Position numbers and translations under genes: made by a program
Shown here: piece after piece, positions 48,352 through 57,124 of the stretch
Layout of the letters: every line of letters starts with the position of its first letter
How positions within the stretch are numbered: the first letter of the stretch is position 1
Assembly (NCBI GenBank): GCA_963847945.1
Contig: CAWKBX010000009.1
Location: 1,628,280-1,692,279, forward strand
Length of the DNA stretch: 64,000 nucleotides
Direction of reading: 5' to 3'
From: JANMJD01 sp963847945
GTDB taxonomy: Bacteria; Actinomycetota; Acidimicrobiia; Acidimicrobiales; Ilumatobacteraceae
The notes under the pieces: generated by a model
Told to the model about the DNA's origin: nothing
What the model saw: only the letters and a program-made list of their open reading frames with translations
Databases searched by the model: none

Positions 48352-49832
48352 TGGTGCCTGCGCTGGGCACCTCTCGCCACATCGAGATTGCCCACCCCGA
48401 TCGATTGTATATCGGCGGCGAGTGGGTTCGGTCGCCGGCATCTTCTGTGTTCGAGATCACGGATTCGAGCACCGAAGAGGTGGTCGCAGTTGTGGCTGAG
48501 GCACAACACGACGGTGTCCTGCGCGCCGTCGCGGCGGCACGCCGGGCGTTCGACGAGGGCCCGTGGCCGCGCATGACGCCGTCGGAACGGGCGGTTTACC
48601 TGCGGGCGATCGCGGACGAATGCGAGCGCCGGTCCGGGGAATTTGCGCAGGTGTGGGCTGCGGAATCGGGAATCCTTTTCGAACTGGCCAAGGCCAGGAT
48701 CGGCGGGTGGCTCAGTGGTGCCTTCAACCACTACGCCGGGTTGGCGGACACCTTCGCCTTCGAGGAAGCCCACCGATCGATCGGCGAGCTGCGTGCCCTG
48801 CTGGTGCGGGAGCCGGTCGGTGTCGTCGCCGCGATCGTACCATGGAACGGCCCTGCGGGGCTAATGGCCTACAAATGCGCGCCGGCGCTGCTGGCCGGTT
48901 GCGCTGTCATCCTCAAATCGTCGCCGGAGGCACCGTGCTCCGCCTACCTGTTCGCCGAAATCTGCGACAAGGTCGGTCTCCCGGCTGGGGTGGTGAATAT
49001 CCTGACGGCCGACCGCGAGGTTTCCGAGGGCCTCGTCCGCAATCCCGGCGTCGATAAGGTGACGTTCACCGGCTCGACCGCCGCCGGGCGCAAGATCGCC
49101 TCCATTTGCGGCGAACGCATTGCCCGCTGCACACTCGAGCTCGGCGGCAAGTCGCCTGCTCTCGTGCTCGATGACTACGACATCGCTACTGCGGCGAAGA
49201 CGATTGCCTCAGGTTGCGGCTATCTCACCGGGCAGGTATGCCACAGCCTGACGAGGATCGTCGTTTCGCGCCCGCGACACGAGGCGATGGTCGAGGCTCT
49301 GGCGGCGGCAGTGACGGGCATGCAGGTCGGCGACGCCTTCGATCCGCAGTCCCAGGTAGGACCGCTTGCCACGGCACGTCACCGCGACACCGTCGAGCGC
49401 TACATCGCGCTGGGCCGTGCCGAAGGTGCCAGCCTGGCTGCGGGCGGCGGAAGACCGGTCCACCTCGACCGCGGCTTTTTCGTGGAACCGACAATTTTCG
49501 GGGACGTCGACAACGAGTCTCGGATTGCACGGGAGGAAATCTTCGGACCCGTGCTGTGCGTCATTCCTGCCGACGATGAGAAACACGCGGTCGCGCTCGC
49601 CAATCAGAGCGATTTCGGCCTGAACGCCGCAGTGTTCACCGGCGATCCCGAGCGCGCCTACGGGATCGCCCGCAAGCTTCGCTCCGGCACGGTCGGCCAC
49701 AATGCCTCGCGGACGGATTTCTCGATTGCCTTCGGCGGCTTCAAGCAATCGGGCCTGGGGCGCGAGGGTGGAACCGAGGGGCTCCTGCCGTTCCTGGAAA
49801 CAAAAACCGTTGTGCTGGACATTCCCGCCTGA
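48351..49832 (+). CDS. NAD(P)-dependent aldehyde dehydrogenase
   Basis: 493 residues from ATG 48351, a normal length. ALDH features are EPVGVVAAIVPWNGPAGLMA (Asn of the oxyanion hole), KSSPEAPCSAY, cofactor loop FTGSTAAGRKIA, the general-base Glu in LELGGKSPALV (about residue 262) and the nucleophile Cys in GQVCHSLTRI (about 296). IFGPVLCVIPADD and GGFKQSGLGREGG complete the family pattern. The expected N-x-GQxC reads LTGQVC. It oxidises an aldehyde to the acid or CoA-free product. It overlaps the MmgE/PrpD stop and converges on the CapA-like gene. Confidence 0.92.
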   Translation: MVPALGTSRHIEIAHPDRLYIGGEWVRSPASSVFEITDSSTEEVVAVVAEAQHDGVLRAVAAARRAFDEGPWPRMTPSERAVYLRAIADECERRSGEFAQVWAAESGILFELAKARIGGWLSGAFNHYAGLADTFAFEEAHRSIGELRALLVREPVGVVAAIVPWNGPAGLMAYKCAPALLAGCAVILKSSPEAPCSAYLFAEICDKVGLPAGVVNILTADREVSEGLVRNPGVDKVTFTGSTAAGRKIASICGERIARCTLELGGKSPALVLDDYDIATAAKTIASGCGYLTGQVCHSLTRIVVSRPRHEAMVEALAAAVTGMQVGDAFDPQSQVGPLATARHRDTVERYIALGRAEGASLAAGGGRPVHLDRGFFVEPTIFGDVDNESRIAREEIFGPVLCVIPADDEKHAVALANQSDFGLNAAVFTGDPERAYGIARKLRSGTVGHNASRTDFSIAFGGFKQSGLGREGGTEGLLPFLETKTVVLDIPA

Positions 49833-49868
49833 AAAAAGCCCGGCCGACCTCATTCAGCAGCGGCAAGC

Positions 49869-51065
49869 TTATCGCCTGGCGGGCAGGATCAGTTCAGCTG
49901 TCCCGTCCTTCACCGCGATCCGGGTCCCGAACGCTGCGGAAGACGCTGCAAACCGCTCGAGCAGGAAACGCGCCTGGTTGCCTGTCGCCGGACGCGGCAG
50001 ACCGCGGGTGCGGTGAAACAGGTTCACGTCGAACTGGTCATGCGGATTGGGCAGGCCCTTGCCGATCTTGTGCATCGCAATCGGCTGGAACCTGATGCCA
50101 GCCAGCCGGTTGCCGCGAAAATCGAGGTAGGCGACCACGCTCTCCCACATGATAGGCTCCTCAAGATGGATCGATTCCGGGGGAACCTGGAAGATGAAGT
50201 TGCCGAGACTGTAGAAGATTGGCTTGCCCTTATAGATCTCAAGCCCGTGCAGGAACGGCGGCCCGTGGAACGCCAGGATGTCTGCGCCGGCATCGACTAG
50301 TTGGCGCGCCCACGGCCTGAGCCACGCGGGCGGTCCCAGCCGCGCAGGCAGTTCCGACAACAGCAGCTGCCTGAAGTCCGCCGGCTCCTCGACCCCCGGA
50401 TAGAGGTGGTTGTGCTGTGAAACGATAACGATGGCCGCGCTTTTCCGGGCTTCGCGCACCTGACCGAGTATGCGCCGGGCGTCCACGGCATCGGGAGTCG
50501 ATCCGTTCACCCGCAGTTCGTTGACACCCGGCTGCGTCGCAGTTGCGCGCCCTTCGCCGATCAGGCCCGAGGCCAGGGCAATGAAGGCGATCCTGCCCTT
50601 GGGCGTTTCGACGATGAACGGTCGCTGGGCGTCGCCGAGCGTCCTCCCGGTCCCGGCATGCGCGATTTGCAAGCGCTCGGCGGTGCCGAGGGTGTTCAGG
50701 ATTCCGATCGTCCCGATGTCGAAGGCGTGGTTGTTGGCGAGCGACAGGATGTCGAACCCGAAGGCCTTCAGCGCCTCCATCGCCCCCGGCGGCGAGGCGA
50801 AGCGGCCGGCGCGGGTGGTCTCGCCCTTGTCTGGGTCATAGATGGCGGCCTCGAAATTGGTGAAGGCCGCATCGCCCCCAACCAGCGACCGGATCGCTTC
50901 GATTGCCTCGGGAGATTCAATGCGAGGGTCCGCGCGGATCATCGACTGGCCGACCAGGGTGATCGCCATCGACCGGTCTTGGCCGGCTGCGGGCACGGCG
51001 AGAATGGCAAACGAGGCAAACAGTGCCGCAGCCATGCGCAACGATCGTTTCACTGTTGACATCAT
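49869..51065 (-). CDS. CapA-family (PgsA/YwtB-type) metallophosphatase-like protein, exported
   Basis: 398 residues from ATG 51065 after GGGAGAGG. A signal peptide (MAAALFASFAILAVPAAG) is present. The CapA domain shows ITLVGQSMI in place of the usual GD-metal motif, AAFTNFEAAIYDP (N-x-E), LANNHAFDIG (the conserved NNH), VSQHNHLYPG in place of the usual H-W-G-x-E, GADILAFHGPPFLHGLEIYK and FYSLGNFIF. The family includes poly-gamma-glutamate proteins and other periplasmic hydrolases. The first Asp of the metal site appears replaced by Gln (GQSM), so activity may differ. Its relation to the pathway is unclear. Confidence 0.82.
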   Translation of the reverse strand: MMSTVKRSLRMAAALFASFAILAVPAAGQDRSMAITLVGQSMIRADPRIESPEAIEAIRSLVGGDAAFTNFEAAIYDPDKGETTRAGRFASPPGAMEALKAFGFDILSLANNHAFDIGTIGILNTLGTAERLQIAHAGTGRTLGDAQRPFIVETPKGRIAFIALASGLIGEGRATATQPGVNELRVNGSTPDAVDARRILGQVREARKSAAIVIVSQHNHLYPGVEEPADFRQLLLSELPARLGPPAWLRPWARQLVDAGADILAFHGPPFLHGLEIYKGKPIFYSLGNFIFQVPPESIHLEEPIMWESVVAYLDFRGNRLAGIRFQPIAMHKIGKGLPNPHDQFDVNLFHRTRGLPRPATGNQARFLLERFAASSAAFGTRIAVKDGTAELILPARR

Positions 51066-51258
51066 GCCTCTCCCTGCAGCCCGCACGTCCGGTTCGCGAA
51101 GTTCACGGCCAATAGCACACATGCGCCCCAAAGCGGCCGCGCCGGTCCGCCAAAGGCTTCGTCTTGGCCGGGAAGAGGCCCGCCACCATCCCGCACGAAA
51201 ACATTGCGATGGTGGCCACAGTCGGAGTTTGCCGACCGGTCTGCCTTGCCGCATCCGA

Positions 51259-52152
51259 TCATTCGGCAACTGGCACCATCATGGTGCCGGACATCCTGTC
51301 GATCACCCGGGCGGCCGCGTGAACCTGCTCCTGGGCACCCAGGTCCGATATGCACATCTGGTAGAACTCGCGGGCCAGATTGCCGAAAAACATCGGCACG
51401 CCGCTGTCGCTGCCCAACTGGCAGGCAAGCCGGACGTCCTTGTGCATCAGCCCCAAGGTAAAGCCTGGCGAGACATCGCCCTTCAGGATCTTCGGGATCA
51501 TGAAATTCTCGAGGAATGAATTCCGCGCCCCACCGGCGATCAGGATTTCGCAGGCCCGCGTCGGATCGATTCCGTTTTTCGCGGCGAGCGCAACGCATTC
51601 CATCGTCAGCAGCCGCTGCGCCCCCGACAGCACGTTGTTGACGAGTTTGATGACCTGCCCGGCACCCACGTCGCCGGCATGAAAGATGTTGGGGCTGATC
51701 GCCGACAGCAGTTCGCGGGCACGCGGGAAGTCATCGTCGGAAGCGCCCACCATGATCGCGATCGTTCCGGCCTCGGCACCCTTTGCGCCGCCGCTGACCG
51801 GAGCATCGATCAACCGGATGCCGTGACCGGCCAGATCCTCCGCCATCGCCCGTGTCGCCACCGGATCGCCACTGGTCTGGTCGATGATCATCGTGCCCTG
51901 GGTCGCTGCGGCGGCGATGCCGCCGCTCCCGAACAGGGCCTCGTGCACCTCGACCGAGGTCGGCAGGCAAAGGAACAAGACGTCGCAAGCGGCGGCGAGC
52001 GCAGCCGGGTTGGCGCATGCCGTCGCCCCGGCCTGGACAAGCCCCTGCACTGCCGCAGTGTTGAGGTCACAGACGTGCAGGGGATGGGTCAGCTGGAGCC
52101 GCCTGGCGAGCGCCCCGCCCATCGTCCCCAGTCCCACATAGCCGATCCGCAT
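51259..52152 (-). CDS. 3-hydroxyisobutyrate dehydrogenase-like NAD(P) oxidoreductase
   Basis: 297 residues. MRIGYVGLGTMGGALARRL is the Rossmann NAD(P) motif of beta-hydroxyacid dehydrogenases. LIDAPVSGGAKGAEAGTIAI is the substrate-binding segment, GDVGAGQVIKLVNNVL holds the catalytic Lys (KLVNN, about residue 168), and LMHKDVRLACQLGSDSGVPM is the conserved cofactor/substrate region. The enzyme oxidises 3-hydroxyisobutyrate, tartronate or similar hydroxy acids. It begins 16 bases after the CMD gene stop on the same strand. A methyl-branched hydroxy acid would fit the racemase nearby. Confidence 0.88.
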   Translation of the reverse strand: MRIGYVGLGTMGGALARRLQLTHPLHVCDLNTAAVQGLVQAGATACANPAALAAACDVLFLCLPTSVEVHEALFGSGGIAAAATQGTMIIDQTSGDPVATRAMAEDLAGHGIRLIDAPVSGGAKGAEAGTIAIMVGASDDDFPRARELLSAISPNIFHAGDVGAGQVIKLVNNVLSGAQRLLTMECVALAAKNGIDPTRACEILIAGGARNSFLENFMIPKILKGDVSPGFTLGLMHKDVRLACQLGSDSGVPMFFGNLAREFYQMCISDLGAQEQVHAAARVIDRMSGTMMVPVAE

Positions 52153-52168
52153 GCCGGTTCTCCCTGCC

Positions 52169-52486
52169 TTACCTGGCGAAGATTTCGCGAGCCCTGATTG
52201 CCGCGCTGACCGAGGTCGGCCAGCCGGAGTAGAAGGCAACGTGGGTAATCATCTCGATCAGTTCGTCCTGGGTCACCCCATTGCGGAGCGCACGGGGGAA
52301 GTGGGTGTTCATCTGGTCGGTCCTGCCCATGCCCACGAGCAGGGCGCACGTGATCAGGCTCCGATCGCGCTTGGACAAGCCGGGCCTTTCCCAGATGTCG
52401 CCGAACAGGACATCGTCGCTCAGCTCCGCAAGTTTGGGAGCGATGTCTCCGAACATCTTCCGTGCCGCATCAATCGGTTCACTCAT
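52169..52486 (-). CDS. Carboxymuconolactone decarboxylase (CMD) family protein
   Basis: 105 residues from ATG 52486, seven bases after GGGAGAG; the frame is open further upstream but without family sequence. GDIWERPGLSKRDRSLITCA, LLVGMGRTDQMNTHFPRALR and NGVTQDELIEMITHVAFYSG, WPTSVSAAIRAREIFA are typical of the PcaC-like group, with the conserved E-x-I-T-H-V-A-F-Y-x-G-W-P. The alkylhydroperoxidase CxxC pair is absent, so a decarboxylase or isomerase type is more likely. It is first in a two-gene minus-strand unit with the hydroxyacid dehydrogenase. Confidence 0.88.
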   Translation of the reverse strand: MSEPIDAARKMFGDIAPKLAELSDDVLFGDIWERPGLSKRDRSLITCALLVGMGRTDQMNTHFPRALRNGVTQDELIEMITHVAFYSGWPTSVSAAIRAREIFAR

Positions 52487-52637
52487 CGTATCTCTCCCAT
52501 TGCCGCCGTCAGCACCGACCGGGCCTGACGCCTGCCGGCGCGCGGCGAAAATCGCGAGGCATGCGCATGCATGCAAACATTTCGATCGCTCCATCTTAGC
52601 GGGTACCGACGCAGACCGGAAAACCGGGTGCCGGTCC

Positions 52638-52652
52638 ATAGGGTTCCCCTAG
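52638..52652. promoter_or_regulatory. LysR-type dyad in the CMD / TonB receptor intergenic region
   Basis: ATAGG-GTTCC-CCTAG is one base away from the perfect dyads at 28311 and 35515 and keeps the T-N11-A spacing. It lies in the 348-base gap between the divergent CMD gene (start 52486) and receptor gene (start 52835). A GC-dyad-rich stretch (GCATGCGCATGCATGC, about 52560-52575) lies closer to the CMD gene. No gene is seen in the gap. Confidence 0.45.
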
Positions 52653-52834
52653 AGGCGGGATAGGACCAATGCCCGGCGCGGCCGCGGCGGCCATTTTGCA
52701 GTTGCCCGGCCGAGTCACGGAGCCGTAGAACTTCGCGCAACGAAGACCGGCATGCCTCATGGGCTGACCGGGTTTGCGACATCCGCACGATCGCGATCCT
52801 GAGAATCGCCGGAGTCTTCCAGGGGAGAGGTTTG

Positions 52835-55762
52835 ATGAAATTCAATGACAATCGCCGGTGCGCGCGTCTGAACCAGGCGTTCCGCTTCGGGACCTCGATA
52901 ATCTCCTTGGTCGCCGCCATCTCGCTCGGCGAGGTCGCCCATGCGCAGGACGCCGCCCAGCCATCCCCAGCCGATACGGCATCGGGGAATCCAGGTGAGC
53001 GCGAAGACGAGAACATCGTTGTCACCGGAACCCGGGTTGCCCGCGACGGCGCGCAGCTGCCGACCCCGACCACCGTCGTGGGAATCGCCGAGCTGCAGGC
53101 GGCACCGCGGCTTGACCTTGCCGACGTGCTCAACACCCTGCCCGCGTTTTCCGGTAGCACCCGGCCGACCCAGTCGACCTTCAGCCTGTCGGCCGGGCTG
53201 ACCGGGGTCAATGCGCTCAACCTGCGCAGCCTCGGGCTGAACCGCAATCTGGTCCTGCTCGACGGGCACCGCTCGGTTGCGACCGATGCCAACGGCGTGA
53301 TCGACGTCAGCGAATTTCCCCAGGCACTGGTGTCGCGGGTCGAAGTGGTCACCGGCGGCGCATCGGCGGCCTACGGCTCGGATGCGATTTCCGGAGTGGT
53401 CAATTTCATCCTCGACAAGAAGTTCACCGGCATCAAGGGCGAGGTTTCCGGGCAGTTCAGCACCTACGGCGACGACAAGGGCTACAAGGCATCGCTGACC
53501 CTGGGCACCGACTTTGCAGACGGTCGCGGCCACGTCATGATCAGCGGCGAGCTGTCGCACAAGGAAGCGCTCGAAGGCCCGGCCCGCGCCTGGATGACGG
53601 CCGGCCGGCAGGTCATCCAGAACCCGGCCTACACCGCGACCGGCGGCCAGCCGCTCTACCTGTTCACCGACAACGTCGGCCTGATGCGCAACATTCCGGG
53701 CGGGATGATCACCAACACCACCGGCGCGGCGGCCGCTCTGCTCGGCACCGCGTTCGGCCAGGGAGGCACGCCGTATCAGTTCCGGTTCGGCACCGGCGTC
53801 ATTACCCAGGGCTTCATGTCCGGCGGTGACTGGCAGTTGCTCAATCTGGTCAAGACCGGCACGATCGATCCCGAACTGACCAAGAAGGGCATCTTCGGCC
53901 GCGCCAGCTTCGAGCTGACTTCCGGTGTCGAGCTTTACGCCCAGGCATCGTACAACACCTCACGCTCGCTGTCGGCAGCTGGCCAGGCCTACACCAACGT
54001 CGGCTTCACGATCCGGCGCGGCAACCCGTTCATCCCGGCATCGATCGCGGCGCGGATGGCTGCCGACCAGCTCAACATCGCCAGCTTCACGGTCAACACC
54101 ATCCCGCTCGATCTGATTACCAACCGGCGTTTCACGATGGTCGGCTCTGACAACACCCGCAAGACACAACGGTATCTGATCGGTGCAAACGGCGAGATTC
54201 CAGTATTCGGCAGTGGCTGGAAGTACGACGTGTTCTACCAGAAGGGCATCGCGAAGTCTTTCGAGTGGAGCTTCAACAACCCCAACACCGCGCGCTTTAC
54301 CAATGCGCTCGACGCCGTCCGCAACGCCTCGGGCGCCATCGTCTGCGCAATCAACAACGATGCCATCACCACCAACGACGATCCAGCCTGCGTCCCCTAC
54401 AACATCATGGGACTGGGCGTGAATTCGCAGGCGGCGATCAACTACGTCAACAGCTCGGGCTTGCGCACGCAGAAATTCATCCAGGACAATGCCGGTTTCT
54501 CGCTCACCGGTGACACTTTCAAGCTGCCCGCAGGCCCTGTATCTGTCGCTTTCGGTGCCGAATGGCGACGGGAACAGAGTACCGGCACTCCGCTGGGCGG
54601 CATCTCGGGCCTGTTTTCGGCCAACAACTTCCCAACTTTCGGCAAGTACGAGGTCACCGAAGGCTTCGTCGAAGTTGTAATCCCGGTGCTCAAAGACTCG
54701 CCGATCGGCAGGCTGCTCGAACTCAACGGCGCCGGCCGCCTGACCCACTACTCGACCTCAGGCAGTGTGAAGACCTGGAAGGCCGGGGCTATCTATGAAC
54801 CGATCGATGGGCTTCGCTTCCGCGGCACGATCTCGCGCGACATCCGCGCACCTAACCTGGCCGAGCTGTTCCGCGGCGGCACGCTGGGTTCGGGGGCCAA
54901 TACGCCCAACCCGTTCCTCGGCAACCCGCCGCCGCTGGTTGCGATTCCCACCCGCACCATCGGCAACCCGCTGCTCAAGCCGGAGCGGGCACTGACCAAG
55001 GGCTTCGGCGTAGTCGCCCAGCCGGCAATGATCCCGGGACTTGTAGCATCGGTCGATTACTGGGACATCAAGATCAGCGACGCCATCGGCAACCTCAACT
55101 CGACCCAGATCATCGACCAGTGCTTCCAGACCAAGCTGCCATCATTCTGCAGCGCGGTCGATTTTGCCGCCGACGCCAGGACGATCACGCTGGTCCGGGT
55201 TGTGCCGTTCAACGTCGCCCGCGAAGTGCGCCGCGGCATCGACTTCGAGCTGGGCTACAGACGGCCGCTGGGCGAGGGTAGCGTCACGTTCAGGGCGCTC
55301 GCCACACACAACCTCAAGGCGGTCACCAACAACAACATCACTGCACCGATCAACGTGCTCGCCGACTACTCGGCCAATGGCCCGCAACACTGGAGTTACA
55401 ACCTCTCGCTCGGCTACGAAGGCGGTCGGGTCAGGCTCAATGCGACTGCCTATGGATTCACGAGCGGCAAGGCGCGCAATGACCTGATTGAATGCACTTC
55501 CGGGTGCCCGGCCTCGACCACTGCCGCCCCGACCGCGAACGACAACCACGTGCCGGGAGCTACCTACTTCGGGCTTTCGGGCAGCTATGAATTCTTCGAC
55601 GGGATCGTCGCGTTCGCCAGCGTCCAGAACTTGCTCAACAAGCAGCCGCCTGCGGTGCCGGTCTATGTCGGCAACAACCCGCCGGCCGGCATTCCGACCA
55701 ACGCGGCGTTTTTCGATACGCTGGGCAGGATGTTCCGACTCGGGGTGCGTTTCAAACTTTGA
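52835..55762 (+). CDS. TonB-dependent outer membrane receptor, intact
   Basis: 975 residues from ATG 52835 with GGGGAGAGG upstream. A signal peptide ends at EVAHAQD. The TonB-box region is ENIVVTGTRVARDG. The plug domain has LNLRSLGLNRNLVLLDGHRS, VSRVEVVTGGASAAYGSDAI and SGVVNFILDKKF. The barrel ends MFRLGVRFKL. It is the closest relative in the window to the receptor at 13382-16294. It belongs to the large sphingomonad group for organic substrates. It precedes an acyl-CoA dehydrogenase and an exported carboxylesterase, so each receptor in the window lies by at least one esterase. Confidence 0.9.
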   Translation: MKFNDNRRCARLNQAFRFGTSIISLVAAISLGEVAHAQDAAQPSPADTASGNPGEREDENIVVTGTRVARDGAQLPTPTTVVGIAELQAAPRLDLADVLNTLPAFSGSTRPTQSTFSLSAGLTGVNALNLRSLGLNRNLVLLDGHRSVATDANGVIDVSEFPQALVSRVEVVTGGASAAYGSDAISGVVNFILDKKFTGIKGEVSGQFSTYGDDKGYKASLTLGTDFADGRGHVMISGELSHKEALEGPARAWMTAGRQVIQNPAYTATGGQPLYLFTDNVGLMRNIPGGMITNTTGAAAALLGTAFGQGGTPYQFRFGTGVITQGFMSGGDWQLLNLVKTGTIDPELTKKGIFGRASFELTSGVELYAQASYNTSRSLSAAGQAYTNVGFTIRRGNPFIPASIAARMAADQLNIASFTVNTIPLDLITNRRFTMVGSDNTRKTQRYLIGANGEIPVFGSGWKYDVFYQKGIAKSFEWSFNNPNTARFTNALDAVRNASGAIVCAINNDAITTNDDPACVPYNIMGLGVNSQAAINYVNSSGLRTQKFIQDNAGFSLTGDTFKLPAGPVSVAFGAEWRREQSTGTPLGGISGLFSANNFPTFGKYEVTEGFVEVVIPVLKDSPIGRLLELNGAGRLTHYSTSGSVKTWKAGAIYEPIDGLRFRGTISRDIRAPNLAELFRGGTLGSGANTPNPFLGNPPPLVAIPTRTIGNPLLKPERALTKGFGVVAQPAMIPGLVASVDYWDIKISDAIGNLNSTQIIDQCFQTKLPSFCSAVDFAADARTITLVRVVPFNVAREVRRGIDFELGYRRPLGEGSVTFRALATHNLKAVTNNNITAPINVLADYSANGPQHWSYNLSLGYEGGRVRLNATAYGFTSGKARNDLIECTSGCPASTTAAPTANDNHVPGATYFGLSGSYEFFDGIVAFASVQNLLNKQPPAVPVYVGNNPPAGIPTNAAFFDTLGRMFRLGVRFKL

Positions 55763-55820
55763 ATGCAAAGGCAAAGGAAGGACTTCATCCCCAGGTCGAA
55801 GTAATCACACCGAGGTCCCA

Positions 55821-56987
55821 ATGGACGCTGATATTTTCGACCAGTTCATAGAGCAATTGACCCGTTACGTGCGCGAAAGGCTTATTCCCGCCGAAGCCGA
55901 AGTGATTGTGAACGACCGCATTCCCGATGCGATCGTCGCAGAGATGCGCGAACTTGGCCTGTTCGGATTGACCATTCCTGAAGAGTTTGGCGGAGCAGGC
56001 TTGAACATTTCGCAATACGCGCGGACGGTGAACACGCTCAGCTACGCAATGCCCGCCTTTCGCTCGCTGATCTCGATCAACATAGGAATGGTCTGCTCGG
56101 CACTGAAGAACGGCGGTACGCCAGTACAGAAGGCTGAATGGCTCCCCCGCCTCGCCGCCGGTGACATTGCGGCGTTCGGGCTTACCGAGCCAGGGTCGGG
56201 ATCGGACTTCGCAGCAATGCAGACGATCGCCGTCCCCGGCGATGGCGGCTGGATCATCAACGGAACCAAGCGCTACATCACCAATGCCCCTTACGCGAAA
56301 ATCGCCCTGATCATGGCGCGGACCGACAAGCAGAACCTGCCAAGGAATGCGCATGTCTCGGCATTCATCATGCCGATGGACACGTCCGGTATCTCGGTTG
56401 GCAAGCCCGACAAGAAGATGGGCCAGGCGGGCAGCCAGATTGCCGACATCGTCATGGATGACGTGTTCGTGCCCGACAGCGCGCTGCTCGGCGGTGAAAC
56501 CGGCAGAGGCTTCGTGATCGCCATGAAAAGCCTCGACAATGGCCGTATCTCCGTCGGCTCGGCAGCGACCGGTTACGCCCGCCGCGCGCTCGACGCCGCG
56601 ACGCGCTACGCCACCGAGCGCAAGGCATTCGGCGAACCGATCAGCAACTTCCAGTTGATCCAGCAAATGCTTGCCGAAAGCGAGATCGAAATCTACGCCG
56701 CCGAAAGCACGATGGCCGACGTTGCCCGCCGCGCCGATGCGGGTGAAGACGTCCAGCGCAAGGCTGCCGCCTTCAAGGTATTCGCATCCGAGATGTGCGG
56801 ACGCGTGGTTGACCGCTGCGTCCAGATTTACGGCGGAGCGGGTTACCTCGCCGAGTATGATGCCGAACGCTTCTTCCGTGATGCGCGGATCTACCGGATC
56901 TATGAGGGTACCACTCAAATCCTGCAGATGCAGATCGCCAAACACATGTTGAGGGAGTTCAGCTCTGGCACCGCAAGCCAGGGTTAG
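55821..56987 (+). CDS. Acyl-CoA dehydrogenase, intact
   Basis: 388 residues from ATG 55821, 58 bases after the receptor stop. Features are LFGLTIPEEFGGAGLNISQY, AFGLTEPGSGSDFAAM (flavin region), INGTKRYITNAPYAKIALIM, GQAGSQIADIVMDDVFVP, RKAFGEPISNFQLIQQMLAE and the catalytic Glu in YRIYEGTTQILQMQIAKHML (about residue 367). It is a standard four-helix FAD acyl-CoA dehydrogenase. Unlike the other two in the window, its C-terminus keeps the classical EGT motif, which suggests straight- or short-branched-chain acyl-CoA oxidation. Confidence 0.93.
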   Translation: MDADIFDQFIEQLTRYVRERLIPAEAEVIVNDRIPDAIVAEMRELGLFGLTIPEEFGGAGLNISQYARTVNTLSYAMPAFRSLISINIGMVCSALKNGGTPVQKAEWLPRLAAGDIAAFGLTEPGSGSDFAAMQTIAVPGDGGWIINGTKRYITNAPYAKIALIMARTDKQNLPRNAHVSAFIMPMDTSGISVGKPDKKMGQAGSQIADIVMDDVFVPDSALLGGETGRGFVIAMKSLDNGRISVGSAATGYARRALDAATRYATERKAFGEPISNFQLIQQMLAESEIEIYAAESTMADVARRADAGEDVQRKAAAFKVFASEMCGRVVDRCVQIYGGAGYLAEYDAERFFRDARIYRIYEGTTQILQMQIAKHMLREFSSGTASQG

Positions 56988-56993
56988 ACTTGC

Positions 56994-57028
56994 GGAACAC
57001 CATTCCTTCGGTTGGCATAGGGTGTTCC
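56994..57028. repeat. Inverted repeat GGAACACC / GGTGTTCC
   Basis: Eight-base perfect arms (56994-57001 and 57021-57028) with a 19-base spacer lie seven bases after the acyl-CoA dehydrogenase stop and about 97 bases before the esterase start. There is no T run, so an operator or mRNA structure is more likely than an intrinsic terminator. Confidence 0.4.
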
Positions 57029-57124
57029 TTGCGGCTCGCTAGGTCTCTCCTTGCACCGATGGACGATAAGCCAGGAGGATCGTAGCCTTCGGTACGCAGG
57101 AAAAGACTGCAGCACGGGGATGTC

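Noticed and set aside
57010..57030. Further LysR-type site (ATAGG-GTGTT-CCTTG) before the fourth esterase
   Set aside because: Only three of five bases of the right half match and the sequence is better explained by the GGAACACC/GGTGTTCC inverted repeat.
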